Source: Kaistia hirudinis
GTDB lineage: Bacteria; Pseudomonadota; Alphaproteobacteria; Rhizobiales; Kaistiaceae
Reading direction: 5' to 3'
DNA length: 64,000 bases
Assembly: GCF_014196455.1 (NCBI RefSeq)
Contig: NZ_JACIDS010000002.1
Span: 1 to 64,000, forward strand
Position numbers and translations under genes: made by a program. Shown piece after piece: positions 17,638 to 27,066 of the stretch (within the stretch, counting starts at the first letter, position 1; each line of letters starts with the position of its first letter). The notes beneath the pieces are model-generated. The model ran no database searches. It worked only from the letters and a program-made list of their open reading frames with translations, and had not been told where the DNA came from.

Positions 17638-18414
17638 ATGAAGATCGATCTTTCCGGCAAGTCCGCTCTCGTCACCGGATCGACGGGTGGCATCGGCTTC
17701 GCGATCGCCAAGGGTTTGCAGGAGGCGGGCGCGGAGGTCGTCATCAACGGGCGGACCAGAGACAAGGTCGACGCGGCGCTGGCGCGCCTCGGCGGCGGCG
17801 CGCGCGGCGTCGCCATCGATCTCGGCACCGCCGGCGGCGCGGCGGAATTGATCGCGGCGGAGCCCGATTTCGACATCGTCGTGAACAATCTCGGCATCTT
17901 CCAGCCGGTGGATTTCTTCGAGACGGATGATGCCGTCTGGGATCGCCATTGGGAGGTCAATGTCATGTCGGGCGTGCGCCTCGCCCGTGCCTATCTGCCC
18001 GGCATGGCGGCGCGCGGCTGGGGGCGCATGCTGTTCCTCGGATCGGAATCCGCCTTCAACATCCCCGTCGAGATGATCCACTATGGCGTCAGCAAGACGG
18101 CCGACGTTTCGCTCGCGCGCGGCCTCGCCAAGCGCATGGCGGGAACCGGCGTCACGGTGAATTCGATCCTGCCGGGCCCGACCTTGTCGGAAGGCGTCGC
18201 CGAAATGCTGAAGGCCGATGTGACGGCGGGCAAGACGCTCGAGCAAGCCGGCGTCGATTTCATCAAGGCGAACCGGCCGACCTCGATCATCGGTCGGCCG
18301 GCGAGCGTCGAGGAAGTCGCCAATATGGCCGTCTACATCGCCTCACCGCTGGCCTCTGCCACCACGGGGGCGGCGCTCCGGGTCGATGGCGGCGTGGTCG
18401 ATTTCATCGTGTGA
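17638..18414 (+). CDS. SDR family oxidoreductase
   Basis: A 258-residue short-chain dehydrogenase. It has the cofactor motif TGSTGGIGFAIAKGL, NNLGIFQP in place of NNAG, catalytic Ser in LGSESAFNIP and Tyr-x-x-x-Lys in HYGVSKTADVSLARGLA. The Arg in INGRTRDKV after strand 2 suggests NADP preference. The ATG at 17638 follows GAAGGAAATTGAGG. The substrate loop is long (LSEGVAEMLKADVTAGKTLEQ). It lies 155 bases before an FAD monooxygenase on the same strand, and the two may form one catabolic unit. Confidence 0.9.
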   Translation: MKIDLSGKSALVTGSTGGIGFAIAKGLQEAGAEVVINGRTRDKVDAALARLGGGARGVAIDLGTAGGAAELIAAEPDFDIVVNNLGIFQPVDFFETDDAVWDRHWEVNVMSGVRLARAYLPGMAARGWGRMLFLGSESAFNIPVEMIHYGVSKTADVSLARGLAKRMAGTGVTVNSILPGPTLSEGVAEMLKADVTAGKTLEQAGVDFIKANRPTSIIGRPASVEEVANMAVYIASPLASATTGAALRVDGGVVDFIV

Positions 18415-18569
18415 CGGCGGCCGCCCGCCCGGCGGGTTGCCGCCCTGCGCATTTGGCTCGCCGCAGGCCGACGTGCCTTCCCGACAGAACCATGCACCGT
18501 CCTGGCTTAGATCGGTACTCCGACGGGCTGCTCGCCGCTGCCGCCCGAATTGATCCGGAGGGAAAAGCC

Positions 18570-19685
18570 TTGGGCCCGCGCATCCTCGTCGTCGGTGGTT
18601 CGATCGGAGGTCTGTTCGCTGCGGTGCTGCTGCATCGCGCAGGCTTCGATGTCACGGTCACCGAGCGCTCGCGTCATGGATTGGAAGGTCGTGGCGCCGG
18701 TCTCGTTGCGCAGGAAGAGGTCTTCGCAATCCTGCGCGAGGTCGGTTTCGAGCATGTTGCGCGCATGGGCGTCGTCGCCCGTGAACGGATCTATCTCGAC
18801 CAGGCGGGCGGGATCATCCATCGCCAGCAAATGCCGCAGGCGCAATTGTCGTGGGACCTGCTGTTCCGCAGCTTCCGCGAACTGCTGCCGGCAGAACGCT
18901 ATCAGACGGGGCAGCAAGCGGTGGCGGTCGAGCGGGAGGGGGACGGCGCCCGCGTCCTCTATGCCGACGGAAGCGCGGAACAGGCTGATATCGTGATCGG
19001 CGCCGACGGGATCGGGTCGGTGGTCCGCACGGCCGTTGCAGGCGGGAGCTCGCGCCCCGCCTATGTTGGCTATGCGACGTGGCGCGGCCTGGTGCCGGAA
19101 AGCGCCGTTCCGCGATCGGCGGCGCATCAATTGTTCGATCGCTTCGCCTTCTACGAGATGCCGCAATCGCAGATTCTCGGCTATCTCGTCGCCGGAGCGG
19201 ATGGCGGGATCGAGAAGGGCCGCCGCCGATACAACTGGGTCTGGTATCGGCACTATTCGGCCGATGCCCTCGAAGCGGTTCTGACCGATATCGATGGCGA
19301 GCGCCGACCGTTCTCGGTTGCGCCCGGCCGTGTGCGTCCTGAAATGGTGGCTGAGATGCGGGGCGACGCCGAGCGGCTGCTGCCGCCGTCCTTCGCCGCC
19401 GCGGTTCTGGCGGAGCAGCAGCCCTTCCTGCATGCCATTTTCGACTACGCGCCTCCGCGCATGGTGGCCGGTCGAATTGCCCTCATGGGTGACGCGGCCT
19501 TCGTGGCCCGCCCGCACACCGCTATGGGCGTGGCAAAGGCCGCCGGGGACGCCTTCGCCCTCCGCGACGCGCTTCGCGGCGCGTCGGACCTCGATGCGGC
19601 GCTTGAAGCCTATGAAGCCGAGCGCGCGCCGGTCGGGCGGTCCATCGTCGCCTATGGCAAGCGGCTTGGACAGTCGCTCGACTGA
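18570..19685 (+). CDS. FAD-dependent aromatic-type monooxygenase
   Basis: A 371-residue flavoprotein hydroxylase. The FAD-binding motif ILVVGGSIGGLFAAVLLHRAGFDVTVTER is at the N-terminus, the DG-type motif is IVIGADGIGSVVR and the second FAD motif is ALMGDAAFVARPHTAMGVAKAAGDA. It resembles 2,6-dihydroxypyridine 3-hydroxylase-like enzymes. I place the start at TTG 18570, where GGAGGG lies 7 bases upstream and the protein begins directly with the FAD fold. An in-frame ATG at 18492 would add 26 unconserved residues without a ribosome site. Substrate unknown. Confidence 0.85.
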   Translation: MGPRILVVGGSIGGLFAAVLLHRAGFDVTVTERSRHGLEGRGAGLVAQEEVFAILREVGFEHVARMGVVARERIYLDQAGGIIHRQQMPQAQLSWDLLFRSFRELLPAERYQTGQQAVAVEREGDGARVLYADGSAEQADIVIGADGIGSVVRTAVAGGSSRPAYVGYATWRGLVPESAVPRSAAHQLFDRFAFYEMPQSQILGYLVAGADGGIEKGRRRYNWVWYRHYSADALEAVLTDIDGERRPFSVAPGRVRPEMVAEMRGDAERLLPPSFAAAVLAEQQPFLHAIFDYAPPRMVAGRIALMGDAAFVARPHTAMGVAKAAGDAFALRDALRGASDLDAALEAYEAERAPVGRSIVAYGKRLGQSLD

Positions 19686-19763
19686 TGCCGATCCGGCCCG
19701 CCGGGTTCATCCCGCCCGTCTGCCGAGAGTAAGGTGCCGCCATCAACCAGTCCCGAATATCAT

Positions 19764-19779
19764 GCATCATGCATGATGC
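19764..19779. promoter_or_regulatory. Palindromic operator, GntR type, plus-strand operon
   Basis: GCATCATGCATGATGC is a perfect 16-base palindrome just upstream of the ABC transporter operon. Its core ATCATGCATGAT (19766-19777) recurs at 30112-30123 in front of the minus-strand operon of the same module. Confidence 0.7.
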
Positions 19780-19806
19780 TTGACGCCGCGCAGGTCGACG
19801 TATAGT
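19780..19806 (+). promoter_or_regulatory. Candidate sigma-70-type promoter
   Basis: TTGACG at 19780-19785 and TATAGT at 19801-19806, separated by 15 bases, which is shorter than ideal. It abuts the palindromic operator, so a bound regulator would block the -35 region. Confidence 0.45.
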
Positions 19807-19888
19807 CGATTAGGCGAGGCGCCGCGGGCGCGGGCGGCCGGCTTGAGCGGGTCACCAGCGTCGCGGCGGGAGGATGGGAGGAGCGTGC

Positions 19889-20869
19889 ATGACGGCCGGC
19901 ATGGCCTCGGAGGGACGGACGTCGAGCCTCGTGCAGGGGCTCCGCAGCCTTGCGCTGACGGCTGTCTCCGTTCCCGCCTATCCGGCGCTGGCTGGTCTTC
20001 TCGTCGCCTCGGCCTTCCTGCAGCCCAAGGCGCTGACGCTGCCTTTTCTCCTGATCGTGCTGCGTCAGGCCGTCCCGCTCGGCCTCGTCGCCATCGGCCA
20101 GAGCCTCACCATGATCGGCCGCTCGATCGATCTCTCGGTCGGCGGCGTGATCGCGCTGGTCAACGTGCTGCTGGCGCACCGCATGTTCGCGACCGGCGCG
20201 CCCTGGATGTCCTTCGTCATGCCGCTCGCGCTCGGCGCGGCGGTCGGCGCGGTCAATGCGCTGTTCATCGCGCGGCTTCGCGCCTCGGCCGTCATCATCA
20301 CGCTCGGCATGTCGATCGTGCTGGTCGGCCTTTCCTATGTCGTCAGCGGCGGTGCGCCGGGTGGGCAGGTGAATGCCGCCGTGCGCTGGATCGCCACCGG
20401 CCGGCTCGGCCTCTTCCCGATCGCCGCCTTCGTATGGGCCGGCGTCGCGCTGCTCGTCGGCCTGACGCTCGCCCGCCTCGTCATCGGGCGGGAATTGCAG
20501 GCGCTCGGCGCCAATTATTTCGCGGCGCGGCTTGGCGGCTTGCCCGTCGGCAAGACGCTGCTCGTCGCCCATGTCGCCTCGGGCGCCATCGCCGGGGCGG
20601 CCGGCATCGTGCTCACCGGCTATATCGGCACCGGCACCCTCAATCTCGGCAATGAGCTGGTGCTCGCCTCGCTCGCGGCGGTGGTGCTCGGCGGCACCTC
20701 GTTCGGCGGCGGCCGTGGCGGCGTGCTCGGCATCGTGGCCGGCGCGCTGGTGATCACCTATCTCGCCAATCTGCTGCGCGGCATGGGCGTCGCCCAGCCG
20801 TTCCAGCTCGTCATCCAGGGCCTCATCGTCGCGGGAGCGGCGGGCCTTGCGGCGCATCGCAGCCGATGA
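19889..20869 (+). CDS. Sugar ABC transporter permease (RbsC type), first of two
   Basis: A 326-residue inner-membrane permease of the ribose/xylose/arabinose class (BPD_transp_2). It has about 8-10 hydrophobic helices, the motif IGQSLTMIGRSIDLSVGGVIAL, and the C-terminal stretch LGGTSFGGGRGGVLGIVAGALVI. The ATG at 19889 follows GGGAGGA and is preferred to the ATG at 19874. It is first in an operon with a binding protein, an ATPase and a second permease, so the channel is likely a heterodimer. Confidence 0.92.
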   Translation: MTAGMASEGRTSSLVQGLRSLALTAVSVPAYPALAGLLVASAFLQPKALTLPFLLIVLRQAVPLGLVAIGQSLTMIGRSIDLSVGGVIALVNVLLAHRMFATGAPWMSFVMPLALGAAVGAVNALFIARLRASAVIITLGMSIVLVGLSYVVSGGAPGGQVNAAVRWIATGRLGLFPIAAFVWAGVALLVGLTLARLVIGRELQALGANYFAARLGGLPVGKTLLVAHVASGAIAGAAGIVLTGYIGTGTLNLGNELVLASLAAVVLGGTSFGGGRGGVLGIVAGALVITYLANLLRGMGVAQPFQLVIQGLIVAGAAGLAAHRSR

Positions 20870-20949
20870 GGCGGCGGGGGCGTCAAGGAAATGCCGGAGC
20901 CGCATCAGGGCGCCGGACGATACGAACCATCCAATAAGGGAGAGAGTGG

Positions 20950-22017
20950 ATGAACAAGCTGAAAGGCATGCTCCTCGGCGCGAGCATGCTCGCGGCGGCA
21001 AGCCTCGCCGCCGGACATGCTTCGGCCGAAGGGCTCGACTTCAATCCGGGCCTCAAGGCCGCGCCCGGCGCGACCGAGGTCAAGCGCGAGCCGGCCAAGA
21101 AGGACAAGTTCGTCATCGGTCTTTCGAATATCTCGCTCGTCAACACCTGGCGGGTGCAGATGATCGAGGAGGCGAAGTACGAGGCGACGAAGCATCCCGA
21201 GATCGCCGAGCTGGTCGTGACCGACGCGGGCGGCAATGTCAGCAAGCAGGTCTCCGACATCGAGGATCTGCTGGCACGCGGCGTCGACGCGCTGCTGGTC
21301 GATCCCGGCTCCGAGACCGCGCTGAACGGCGTGCTCGACAAGGCCTATGCCAGCGGTATCCCGGTCGTGCTCTTCGCCTCGAAGGCCAATCCGCAGCACT
21401 ACACCACCAAGATCCTCGGCGACGACCGCTTCTTCGGCAAGGCCGGCGCGGACTACCTCGTCGAGGCGCTGGGCGGCAAGGGCAACATCATCGCCATCCG
21501 CGGCATCTCCGGCAATTCGATCGACAATGATCGCTGGGCCGCTGCCGAGGAGAGCCTCAAGGCCGGCGGCATCAAGGTCATCGACACGGCGTTCGGCGAC
21601 TGGGCGTATGACAAGGGCAAGCAGGTCTGCGAGTCGCTGATCGTCGCCCATCCCGATATCGACGGCATCTGGTCGTCGGGCGGCGCCATGACCCAGGCCT
21701 GCGCCGAAGTCATGCAGGAGAACGGCCTGAAGCTCGTGCCGATGACCGGCGAGGGCAATAACGGCTTCCTGCGCATCTGGCAGGAGATGAACCTCGACTC
21801 GATCGCCCCGCAGTACCCGACCTGGTTCGGCCAGCAGGCCGTCATCGCCGGCGTCAAGCTGCTCAAGGGCGAGCCCGTCCAGAGCGACTATTTCCTGAAC
21901 CCCGATCCGATCCGCAAGGACCAGATCGCCACCTACTATCGCCCGGACCTCAACGACTCCTATTGGGTCGGATCGAGCCTCCCTGACGACGTGCTGAAGA
22001 AGATCTACGCCAAGTAA
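20950..22017 (+). CDS. Sugar ABC transporter periplasmic substrate-binding protein
   Basis: A 355-residue exported binding protein of the RbsB-like type I fold. The signal peptide ends ASLAAGHASA, near residue 26. The mature domain starts with KFVIGLSNISLVNTWRVQMIEEAK and includes DIEDLLARGVDALLVDPGS and a C-terminal KIYAK. Ligand residues cannot be assigned by eye. The family binds pentoses, hexoses, polyols and autoinducer-2-like ligands. An SD (AGGGAGAG) precedes the ATG. It is second in the operon and should be strongly expressed. Confidence 0.93.
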   Translation: MNKLKGMLLGASMLAAASLAAGHASAEGLDFNPGLKAAPGATEVKREPAKKDKFVIGLSNISLVNTWRVQMIEEAKYEATKHPEIAELVVTDAGGNVSKQVSDIEDLLARGVDALLVDPGSETALNGVLDKAYASGIPVVLFASKANPQHYTTKILGDDRFFGKAGADYLVEALGGKGNIIAIRGISGNSIDNDRWAAAEESLKAGGIKVIDTAFGDWAYDKGKQVCESLIVAHPDIDGIWSSGGAMTQACAEVMQENGLKLVPMTGEGNNGFLRIWQEMNLDSIAPQYPTWFGQQAVIAGVKLLKGEPVQSDYFLNPDPIRKDQIATYYRPDLNDSYWVGSSLPDDVLKKIYAK

Positions 22018-22119
22018 TCTTCGCCAGACGCGCCAAACGGGTCTCCGGCTACGGCCGGAGACCCGGACATGATGATGAGTGAACGGCGATCCGCGACCCG
22101 GTTATCGCAGAGCAGGACG

Positions 22120-23616
22120 ATGGCCCCACTTCTCGAAGCGGTCGACATCCACAAGAGCTTCGGCTCGGTCGCGGCGCTCGTCGGCGTCTCGCTGGCGCTG
22201 AAGGCCGGCAGCGTTCATGCCGTGCTCGGCGAGAACGGCGCCGGCAAGTCGACGCTGATGAAGACCATCGCGGGCGTCCATGCGCCGACATCCGGCACGC
22301 TGCGCTTTAAGGGCGAAGCTGTCGCGTGGCGCGACGCCGAGGCGGCCAATGAGGCCGGCGTCTCCACCATCTTCCAGGAGTTCATCCTGCTGCCGAACCT
22401 GTCGGTGGCGGAAAACCTCTTTCTCGGCCGCGAGCCGCGCACGCGCCTCGGTCTCGTCGACCGCCGCGCCATGATCGCCGAAAGCCGGCTGGCGCTCGAA
22501 CGCCTCGGTCTCGCGCTCGACCCGGAGCGGCTCGCCGGAACGCTCGGCGTCGCCGAGCAGCAGATGGTCGAGATCGCCAAGGGCGTGATGCGCGACGCCG
22601 ATATCTTCGTCTTCGACGAGCCCACCGCCGCGCTCGGCGACCGCGAGGCCGAACGGCTGTTCGCGCTCATCCGCGAGCTGCAGGCGAACGGCAAGGGCAT
22701 TCTCTATGTCTCGCATCGCCTGCCGGAGATCTTCGCGCTCTGCGATACGGTGACCGTTCTCAAGGACGGGCGCTATGTCGACACCTTCGCGACGGAAGGC
22801 GCCACGTCCGATGCGCTGGTCGCCGCCATGGTCGGCCGCAAGCTCGAACAACTTTATCCGCCGCGCTCCGCCCATGCCGCCGACCGGCAAAGCGACGTCG
22901 TCGCCTTCGAGGGCGTCAAGGCGCCGGGCCTCGCCGGGCCCGTGGATTTCACGGTCCGCAGCCACGAGATCGTCGGCCTCGCCGGCCTCGAGGGGCACGG
23001 CCAGATCGAGATTACGCGCGCCTTGTTCGAGGGCTGGCGGCTCGACGCCGGCACGATCCGCTTCGCCGGCGCGCCGATCCGGCATGACGACGCGGCCGGC
23101 GGCATCGCGGCCGGCATCGGGCTCGTGCCGGAGGATCGGAAGCGCGAGGGCCTTTATCTGTCGCTCGGCGTCGATCGCAATATCGCGGCCGGGCTGTTGC
23201 CCGGCCTTTCCGGCGCGCGGCTCGCCCCGCAGGCCCGCGCGGGCGTCGCGGAACAGATCCGCCGCCTGCGCATCCGTCTCCGCGACCCGTCCCAGCCGAT
23301 CGGCGATCTTTCCGGCGGCAATCAGCAGAAGGCGCTGCTGGCGCGCTGGCTGCTGCGCGACATCCGCCTGCTGATCTGCGAGGAGCCGACGCGCGGCGTC
23401 GACATCGGCGCGAAGGCCGAAATCTACGCGCTGCTGCGCGAACTCGCCGATCGCGGCATTCCGGTCCTCGTCACCTCGCGCGAACTGCCCGAGTTGATCG
23501 GGCTCTGCGACCGCCTCGTCATCTTGCGCGACGGCGCCACGGTCGGCAGCATGCCGGCGGCCGAGGCGACCGAGGACAAGGTGATGCGCGCCGCCATCTA
23601 TGGGGAGCTCGGATGA
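22120..23616 (+). CDS. Sugar ABC transporter ATP-binding protein (RbsA type)
   Basis: A 498-residue tandem ATPase. The first domain has Walker A GENGAGKSTLMKT and Walker B IFVFDEPTAAL. The second lacks a canonical Walker A, as is usual in this class, but keeps the signature LSGGNQQKALLARWL and ICEEPTRGVDIG. It powers import by the two flanking permeases. I prefer the ATG at 22120 (MAPLLEAVDIHKSFG), which begins the domain; an in-frame ATG at 22069 adds 17 residues. It overlaps the next gene by four bases (ATGA). Confidence 0.93.
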   Translation: MAPLLEAVDIHKSFGSVAALVGVSLALKAGSVHAVLGENGAGKSTLMKTIAGVHAPTSGTLRFKGEAVAWRDAEAANEAGVSTIFQEFILLPNLSVAENLFLGREPRTRLGLVDRRAMIAESRLALERLGLALDPERLAGTLGVAEQQMVEIAKGVMRDADIFVFDEPTAALGDREAERLFALIRELQANGKGILYVSHRLPEIFALCDTVTVLKDGRYVDTFATEGATSDALVAAMVGRKLEQLYPPRSAHAADRQSDVVAFEGVKAPGLAGPVDFTVRSHEIVGLAGLEGHGQIEITRALFEGWRLDAGTIRFAGAPIRHDDAAGGIAAGIGLVPEDRKREGLYLSLGVDRNIAAGLLPGLSGARLAPQARAGVAEQIRRLRIRLRDPSQPIGDLSGGNQQKALLARWLLRDIRLLICEEPTRGVDIGAKAEIYALLRELADRGIPVLVTSRELPELIGLCDRLVILRDGATVGSMPAAEATEDKVMRAAIYGELG

Positions 23617-24554
23617 GCATTCTGACGTCCGCCCATGCGCGGCAGGCGCGCCGCCGCTCGGCACTCCCCGCCGTCGCGCTCGCCGTTCTGATCGCCGCCG
23701 GTCTCGCCTTCACGACGCCCGGCGCCTTCTCCGCGCAGAACATCGTCAATCTCCTGAACCAGCAATCGAGCGTCATGGCCGTGACGCTCGGCCAGACGCT
23801 GGTCATTCTCGCCGGCGGGTTCGATCTTTCGGTCGGCTCGGTGGTCAGCCTGACGACGGCGATCCTGAGCCTCGAAATCCATCCGCTCGGCGCCTTCGCT
23901 CTGGCGCTCGTCGCAGCCTTTCTGGTCGGGCTCGCCAATGCGGTCGGCATTGTGCGCTTCCGCATTCATCCGATTCTGATGACGATCTCCACCATGACGA
24001 TTGTCCAGGGCGCGGCGTTGTTGCTGCGGCCGATTCCGGGTGGCACGGTTCCCGCGGGTCTCGTCGCCTATGCCAATGGCACGCTGTTCGGCCTGCCCCT
24101 GCCGATCTATGCCATGGTGGTGCTGGTGCTGCTGACGAGTCTTCTTCTCGGCGGAACGCGCTTCGGCCTGCATGTCTATGCGGTCGGCGGTTCGCCGGAG
24201 AATGCGGCGCTCGGCGGCGTGCGCGCCGCGCGGGTCGTTGGCGCTTGCTATGTCCTGTCCGCGCTGTTCGCCTGCCTCGGCGGCATCAATCTCGCCGCGC
24301 GCATCGCCAGCGGCGATCCGCTGGTCGGCGCCAGCTTCGCGATCGATTCCGTTGCGGCGACGGCGCTGGGCGGCACGCTGCTTTCGGGCGGCATGGGCTC
24401 GATCGGCGGTTCGGTCGCCGGCGTCGCGGTGCTCGCCCTGCTGGCCAACGGCCTCAATTTCTGGAACGTATCCACGCATTTCCAGATGCTCATCAAGGGC
24501 GCGCTGCTGATCGCGGCCGTGAGCGCCCATCGTCGCGCCGCGCCCGGCCTTTGA
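23613..24554 (+). CDS. Sugar ABC transporter permease (RbsC type), second
   Basis: A 313-residue membrane protein of the same family as the first permease, with LGQTLVILAGGFDLSVGSVVSLT and the C-terminal TALGGTLLSGGMGSIGGSVAGVAVLALL. Its start overlaps the ATPase stop. Two different RbsC-type permeases in one operon imply a heterodimeric channel. Confidence 0.92.
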   Translation: MSILTSAHARQARRRSALPAVALAVLIAAGLAFTTPGAFSAQNIVNLLNQQSSVMAVTLGQTLVILAGGFDLSVGSVVSLTTAILSLEIHPLGAFALALVAAFLVGLANAVGIVRFRIHPILMTISTMTIVQGAALLLRPIPGGTVPAGLVAYANGTLFGLPLPIYAMVVLVLLTSLLLGGTRFGLHVYAVGGSPENAALGGVRAARVVGACYVLSALFACLGGINLAARIASGDPLVGASFAIDSVAATALGGTLLSGGMGSIGGSVAGVAVLALLANGLNFWNVSTHFQMLIKGALLIAAVSAHRRAAPGL

Positions 24555-24592
24555 GCCGCGCGGCCCATTCACGCCAGGGAGGCACCCGACCC

Positions 24593-25465
24593 ATGAAGAT
24601 CGAGGCGATCGTCGACTGCAACACCATCCTCGGCGAGGGCCCGCTCTGGGACGTCGCCGAGCAGCGGCTCTACTGGATCGACAGCTATGGCCAGAAGATC
24701 TTCCGCGCCACGGCGACGGGCGGGGAGGTCGAGAGCTGGGACGTGCCGCAGAAGATCGGTTCGATGGCGCTGCGGAAAGACGGCGGCGCGATCCTCTCGC
24801 TCGCCGACGGCTTCTACCTGTTCGATTTCGCGACCGGCGCGAGCACGCTGATCGGCACGGTCGAGCGCGCGGGCCCGAATATCCGCATCAATGACGGCAA
24901 GGTCGACAAGCGCGGCCGCTACGTCTCGGGCAGCATGGACATCACCGAGGCGAGCGCCGACGGTAAGCTCTACAGCGTCGGTACGGACCTCTCGATCCGC
25001 GAGATCGACGATGGCATCGTCGTTTCCAACGGCCCGTGCTGGAGCCCGGACGGCTCGATCTTCTATTTCGCCGACAGCCGCTCGCGCGCCATCTGGGCCT
25101 ATGACTACGACCTCGCGACCGGCAATGTCGCGAACAAGCGTCGCTTTGCGCTCTTCGGCGAGGAGGACGGCCTGCCGGACGGCGCCACGGTCGACGCCGA
25201 GGGCTATGTCTGGAGCGCCGGCGTCTACAAGAGCAAGCTGCACCGCTTCGCCCCGGATGGCTCGCTCGACCGCACGATTGACATGCCCATCGTCTGCGTC
25301 ACCTCCGTGATGTTCGGCGGCCCCGATCTCGACACGCTCTACGTCACGTCGATGAAGACGGCGCCGGTGCCGGGCGTGGTCGAGACCGGGCCGCTCGCCG
25401 GCAGCCTGTTCGCGATCACCGGGCTCGGCATCCGCGGCCTGCCGGAGACGCGCTTCGCCGGCTGA
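24593..25465 (+). CDS. SMP-30/gluconolactonase family lactonase
   Basis: A 290-residue six-bladed beta-propeller hydrolase. Metal-site residues are recognisable: Glu in ILGEGPLWD, Asn in RINDGKVDKRGRY, Asn in SNGPCWSPDG, and Asp in EEDGLPDGATVDAEGYVWSA. Relatives open sugar lactones (gluconolactone, xylonolactone, arabinolactone) with a divalent metal. The ATG at 24593 follows AGGGAGG; the long upstream frame extension lies inside the permease gene and is a shadow. It is the last gene of the transport operon, so the imported sugar, or a product of it, is probably oxidised to a lactone. Confidence 0.9.
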   Translation: MKIEAIVDCNTILGEGPLWDVAEQRLYWIDSYGQKIFRATATGGEVESWDVPQKIGSMALRKDGGAILSLADGFYLFDFATGASTLIGTVERAGPNIRINDGKVDKRGRYVSGSMDITEASADGKLYSVGTDLSIREIDDGIVVSNGPCWSPDGSIFYFADSRSRAIWAYDYDLATGNVANKRRFALFGEEDGLPDGATVDAEGYVWSAGVYKSKLHRFAPDGSLDRTIDMPIVCVTSVMFGGPDLDTLYVTSMKTAPVPGVVETGPLAGSLFAITGLGIRGLPETRFAG

Positions 25466-25543
25466 GACGGCGGCGCAAGGCGGGCGTGCGGAAGAGAGCG
25501 GACCCGGCTAACATCGAAGCCGTGCTTCAAAGGGATCCAGAGA

Positions 25544-26251
25544 ATGGCCGTGAAACCCGTCTCGCGGGAAAACCTCTCCTCGCAGCTCTATAACAGTCTG
25601 CGGGCCGCGCTGATGGAAGGGCAGTTCTCGCCCGGGCAAAGGCTGACCATCTCGGCCGTTGCCGAGGAATACGGCACCTCCATCACGCCGGTGCGCGAGG
25701 CGATCTTCCGCCTCGTGAGCGAGCGCGCGCTCGAAGTGCGCGCCGCGACCTCCGTGCAGGTGCCGCGGCTGAGTCCGGCGGATCTGCGCGAGATCGTGCG
25801 CATCCGCATCGAGCTCGAGGGGCTCGCCGCCTATCGCGTCGGCGAGATCGCGACGGACGAGCAACTGGCGGAGCTGGAGCGGATCAACGCCGATTTCATC
25901 AAGGCGGCGGCCGTTGATTCCGCCGAGGCGGCGCGGATCAACCGCGCCTTCCATTTCGCGATCCTGCGCTTCGCCGGCATGCCGATCGTCGAAGGCATCT
26001 GCGAGAATATGTGGGTGCTGATGGGGCCGTTCCTGCGCATCTTCCATGAGCGCATCCCCGTCCGCCAGCTCACCGGCGACGACCACAAGCACTACAATAT
26101 CCTCGCCGCGCTGAAGCGGCACGACGCGGAGGCCGCCAAGCGCGCCATGCAGGAGGACGTCGCCTGGAGCGAGGCGCTGGTCCAGATGCTGGAGCGCGAG
26201 GAAGCGGAGGCGGCCGACGCCGCGCCGCCGGCAAAGCCCGTGCGGCGCTGA
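25544..26251 (+). CDS. GntR-family regulator with FCD domain
   Basis: A 235-residue regulator. The winged helix (about 12-75) reads ALMEGQFSPGQRLTISAVAEEYGTSITPVREAIFRLVSERALEV, the GntR signature. The C-terminal FCD ligand domain (about 85-215) has metal-type residues in RINRAFHFAIL and DDHKHYNILAALKRHDAEAAKRAMQEDV. It sits between the transport operon and the enzyme operon of one module and probably binds the palindrome ATCATGCATGAT found before both. Ligand unknown. Confidence 0.92.
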   Translation: MAVKPVSRENLSSQLYNSLRAALMEGQFSPGQRLTISAVAEEYGTSITPVREAIFRLVSERALEVRAATSVQVPRLSPADLREIVRIRIELEGLAAYRVGEIATDEQLAELERINADFIKAAAVDSAEAARINRAFHFAILRFAGMPIVEGICENMWVLMGPFLRIFHERIPVRQLTGDDHKHYNILAALKRHDAEAAKRAMQEDVAWSEALVQMLEREEAEAADAAPPAKPVRR

Positions 26252-26269
26252 GGACGGCCCGAGGTCTCC

Positions 26270-26959
26270 TCAGGCGGAGGAATAGCCGCCGTCGACCGGG
26301 ATGACCGTGCCGGTGACATAGGACGCGGCGGGCGACAGCAGGAACGAGATCACGGCCGCGACCTCGGCCGGCTGCGCCCAGCGGCCCATCGGGATGCGGC
26401 CGGTGATGCGCGGGCCGCGCTCGGCATCGTTCTTCGCCCGCGACGACATTCGCGTCTCGATCCAGCCCGGCGCGACCGCGTTGACGCGGATGCCGCGCGG
26501 CGCCCAGGCCACCGCCATCGACTTGGTCAGCGAGACGATGCCGCCCTTGCTGGCCGCATAGGCCGGCGCGCCGGCCGTGCCGAAATAGCTCCACATCGAG
26601 GCGATGTTGACGATCGCGCCGCCGGCCTTTTCGAGCTTGGGCAGCGCCACATTGGCCGCGCCGAGCACGGCCGTCAGGTTGATCTCCAGCACCTTGGCGA
26701 ATTCGTCGGTCTGCCATTCGCGCTCATGGCGCAAGATGCCGGCGCAATTGACGAGCCCGTGGATTTCGTCGGCGCCCGCCATGGCCGCGGCGAGCGACTC
26801 CGCCTTGGTGACGTCGGTCTCGACGAAGGTGACGCCGGCGGGCAGTTCGTCCTCGCGCTCCAGCCCCGCCGCGATCACCTTGTAGCCTTCGGAGGCCAGC
26901 AGCGTCGCCGTCGCCAGGCCGATGCCCGTTCCGCCGCCCGTGACCACAGCCGTCTTCAT
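26270..26959 (-). CDS. SDR family oxidoreductase (polyol or sugar type)
   Basis: A 229-residue short-chain dehydrogenase, slightly shorter than usual. It has VVTGGGTGIGLATATLL for NAD binding, NCAG in LVNCAGILRHER, catalytic Ser in IASMWSYFG and YxxxK in AYAASKGGIV. The tail is VIPVDGGYSSA. The start at 26959 follows GAGGAAACGAC. It is the last gene of the minus-strand operon with the split transketolase and alcohol dehydrogenase. It may interconvert a ketose and a sugar alcohol, or oxidise a sugar to the lactone cleaved by the SMP-30 enzyme. Confidence 0.9.
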   Translation of the reverse strand: MKTAVVTGGGTGIGLATATLLASEGYKVIAAGLEREDELPAGVTFVETDVTKAESLAAAMAGADEIHGLVNCAGILRHEREWQTDEFAKVLEINLTAVLGAANVALPKLEKAGGAIVNIASMWSYFGTAGAPAYAASKGGIVSLTKSMAVAWAPRGIRVNAVAPGWIETRMSSRAKNDAERGPRITGRIPMGRWAQPAEVAAVISFLLSPAASYVTGTVIPVDGGYSSA

Positions 26960-27066
26960 GTCGTTTCCTCCCACTTCGCCGGTATCATGGATCCGGTCCC
27001 GACCATCCATACGCGACGGCGCGCTCCGCTTCGATGCCCGTCGCGCGCCGCCGTCCCGCCAAAGCT

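Noticed and set aside
19760..21001. 413-codon minus-strand frame
   Set aside because: Antisense of the permease and binding-protein genes; it also crosses the operator.
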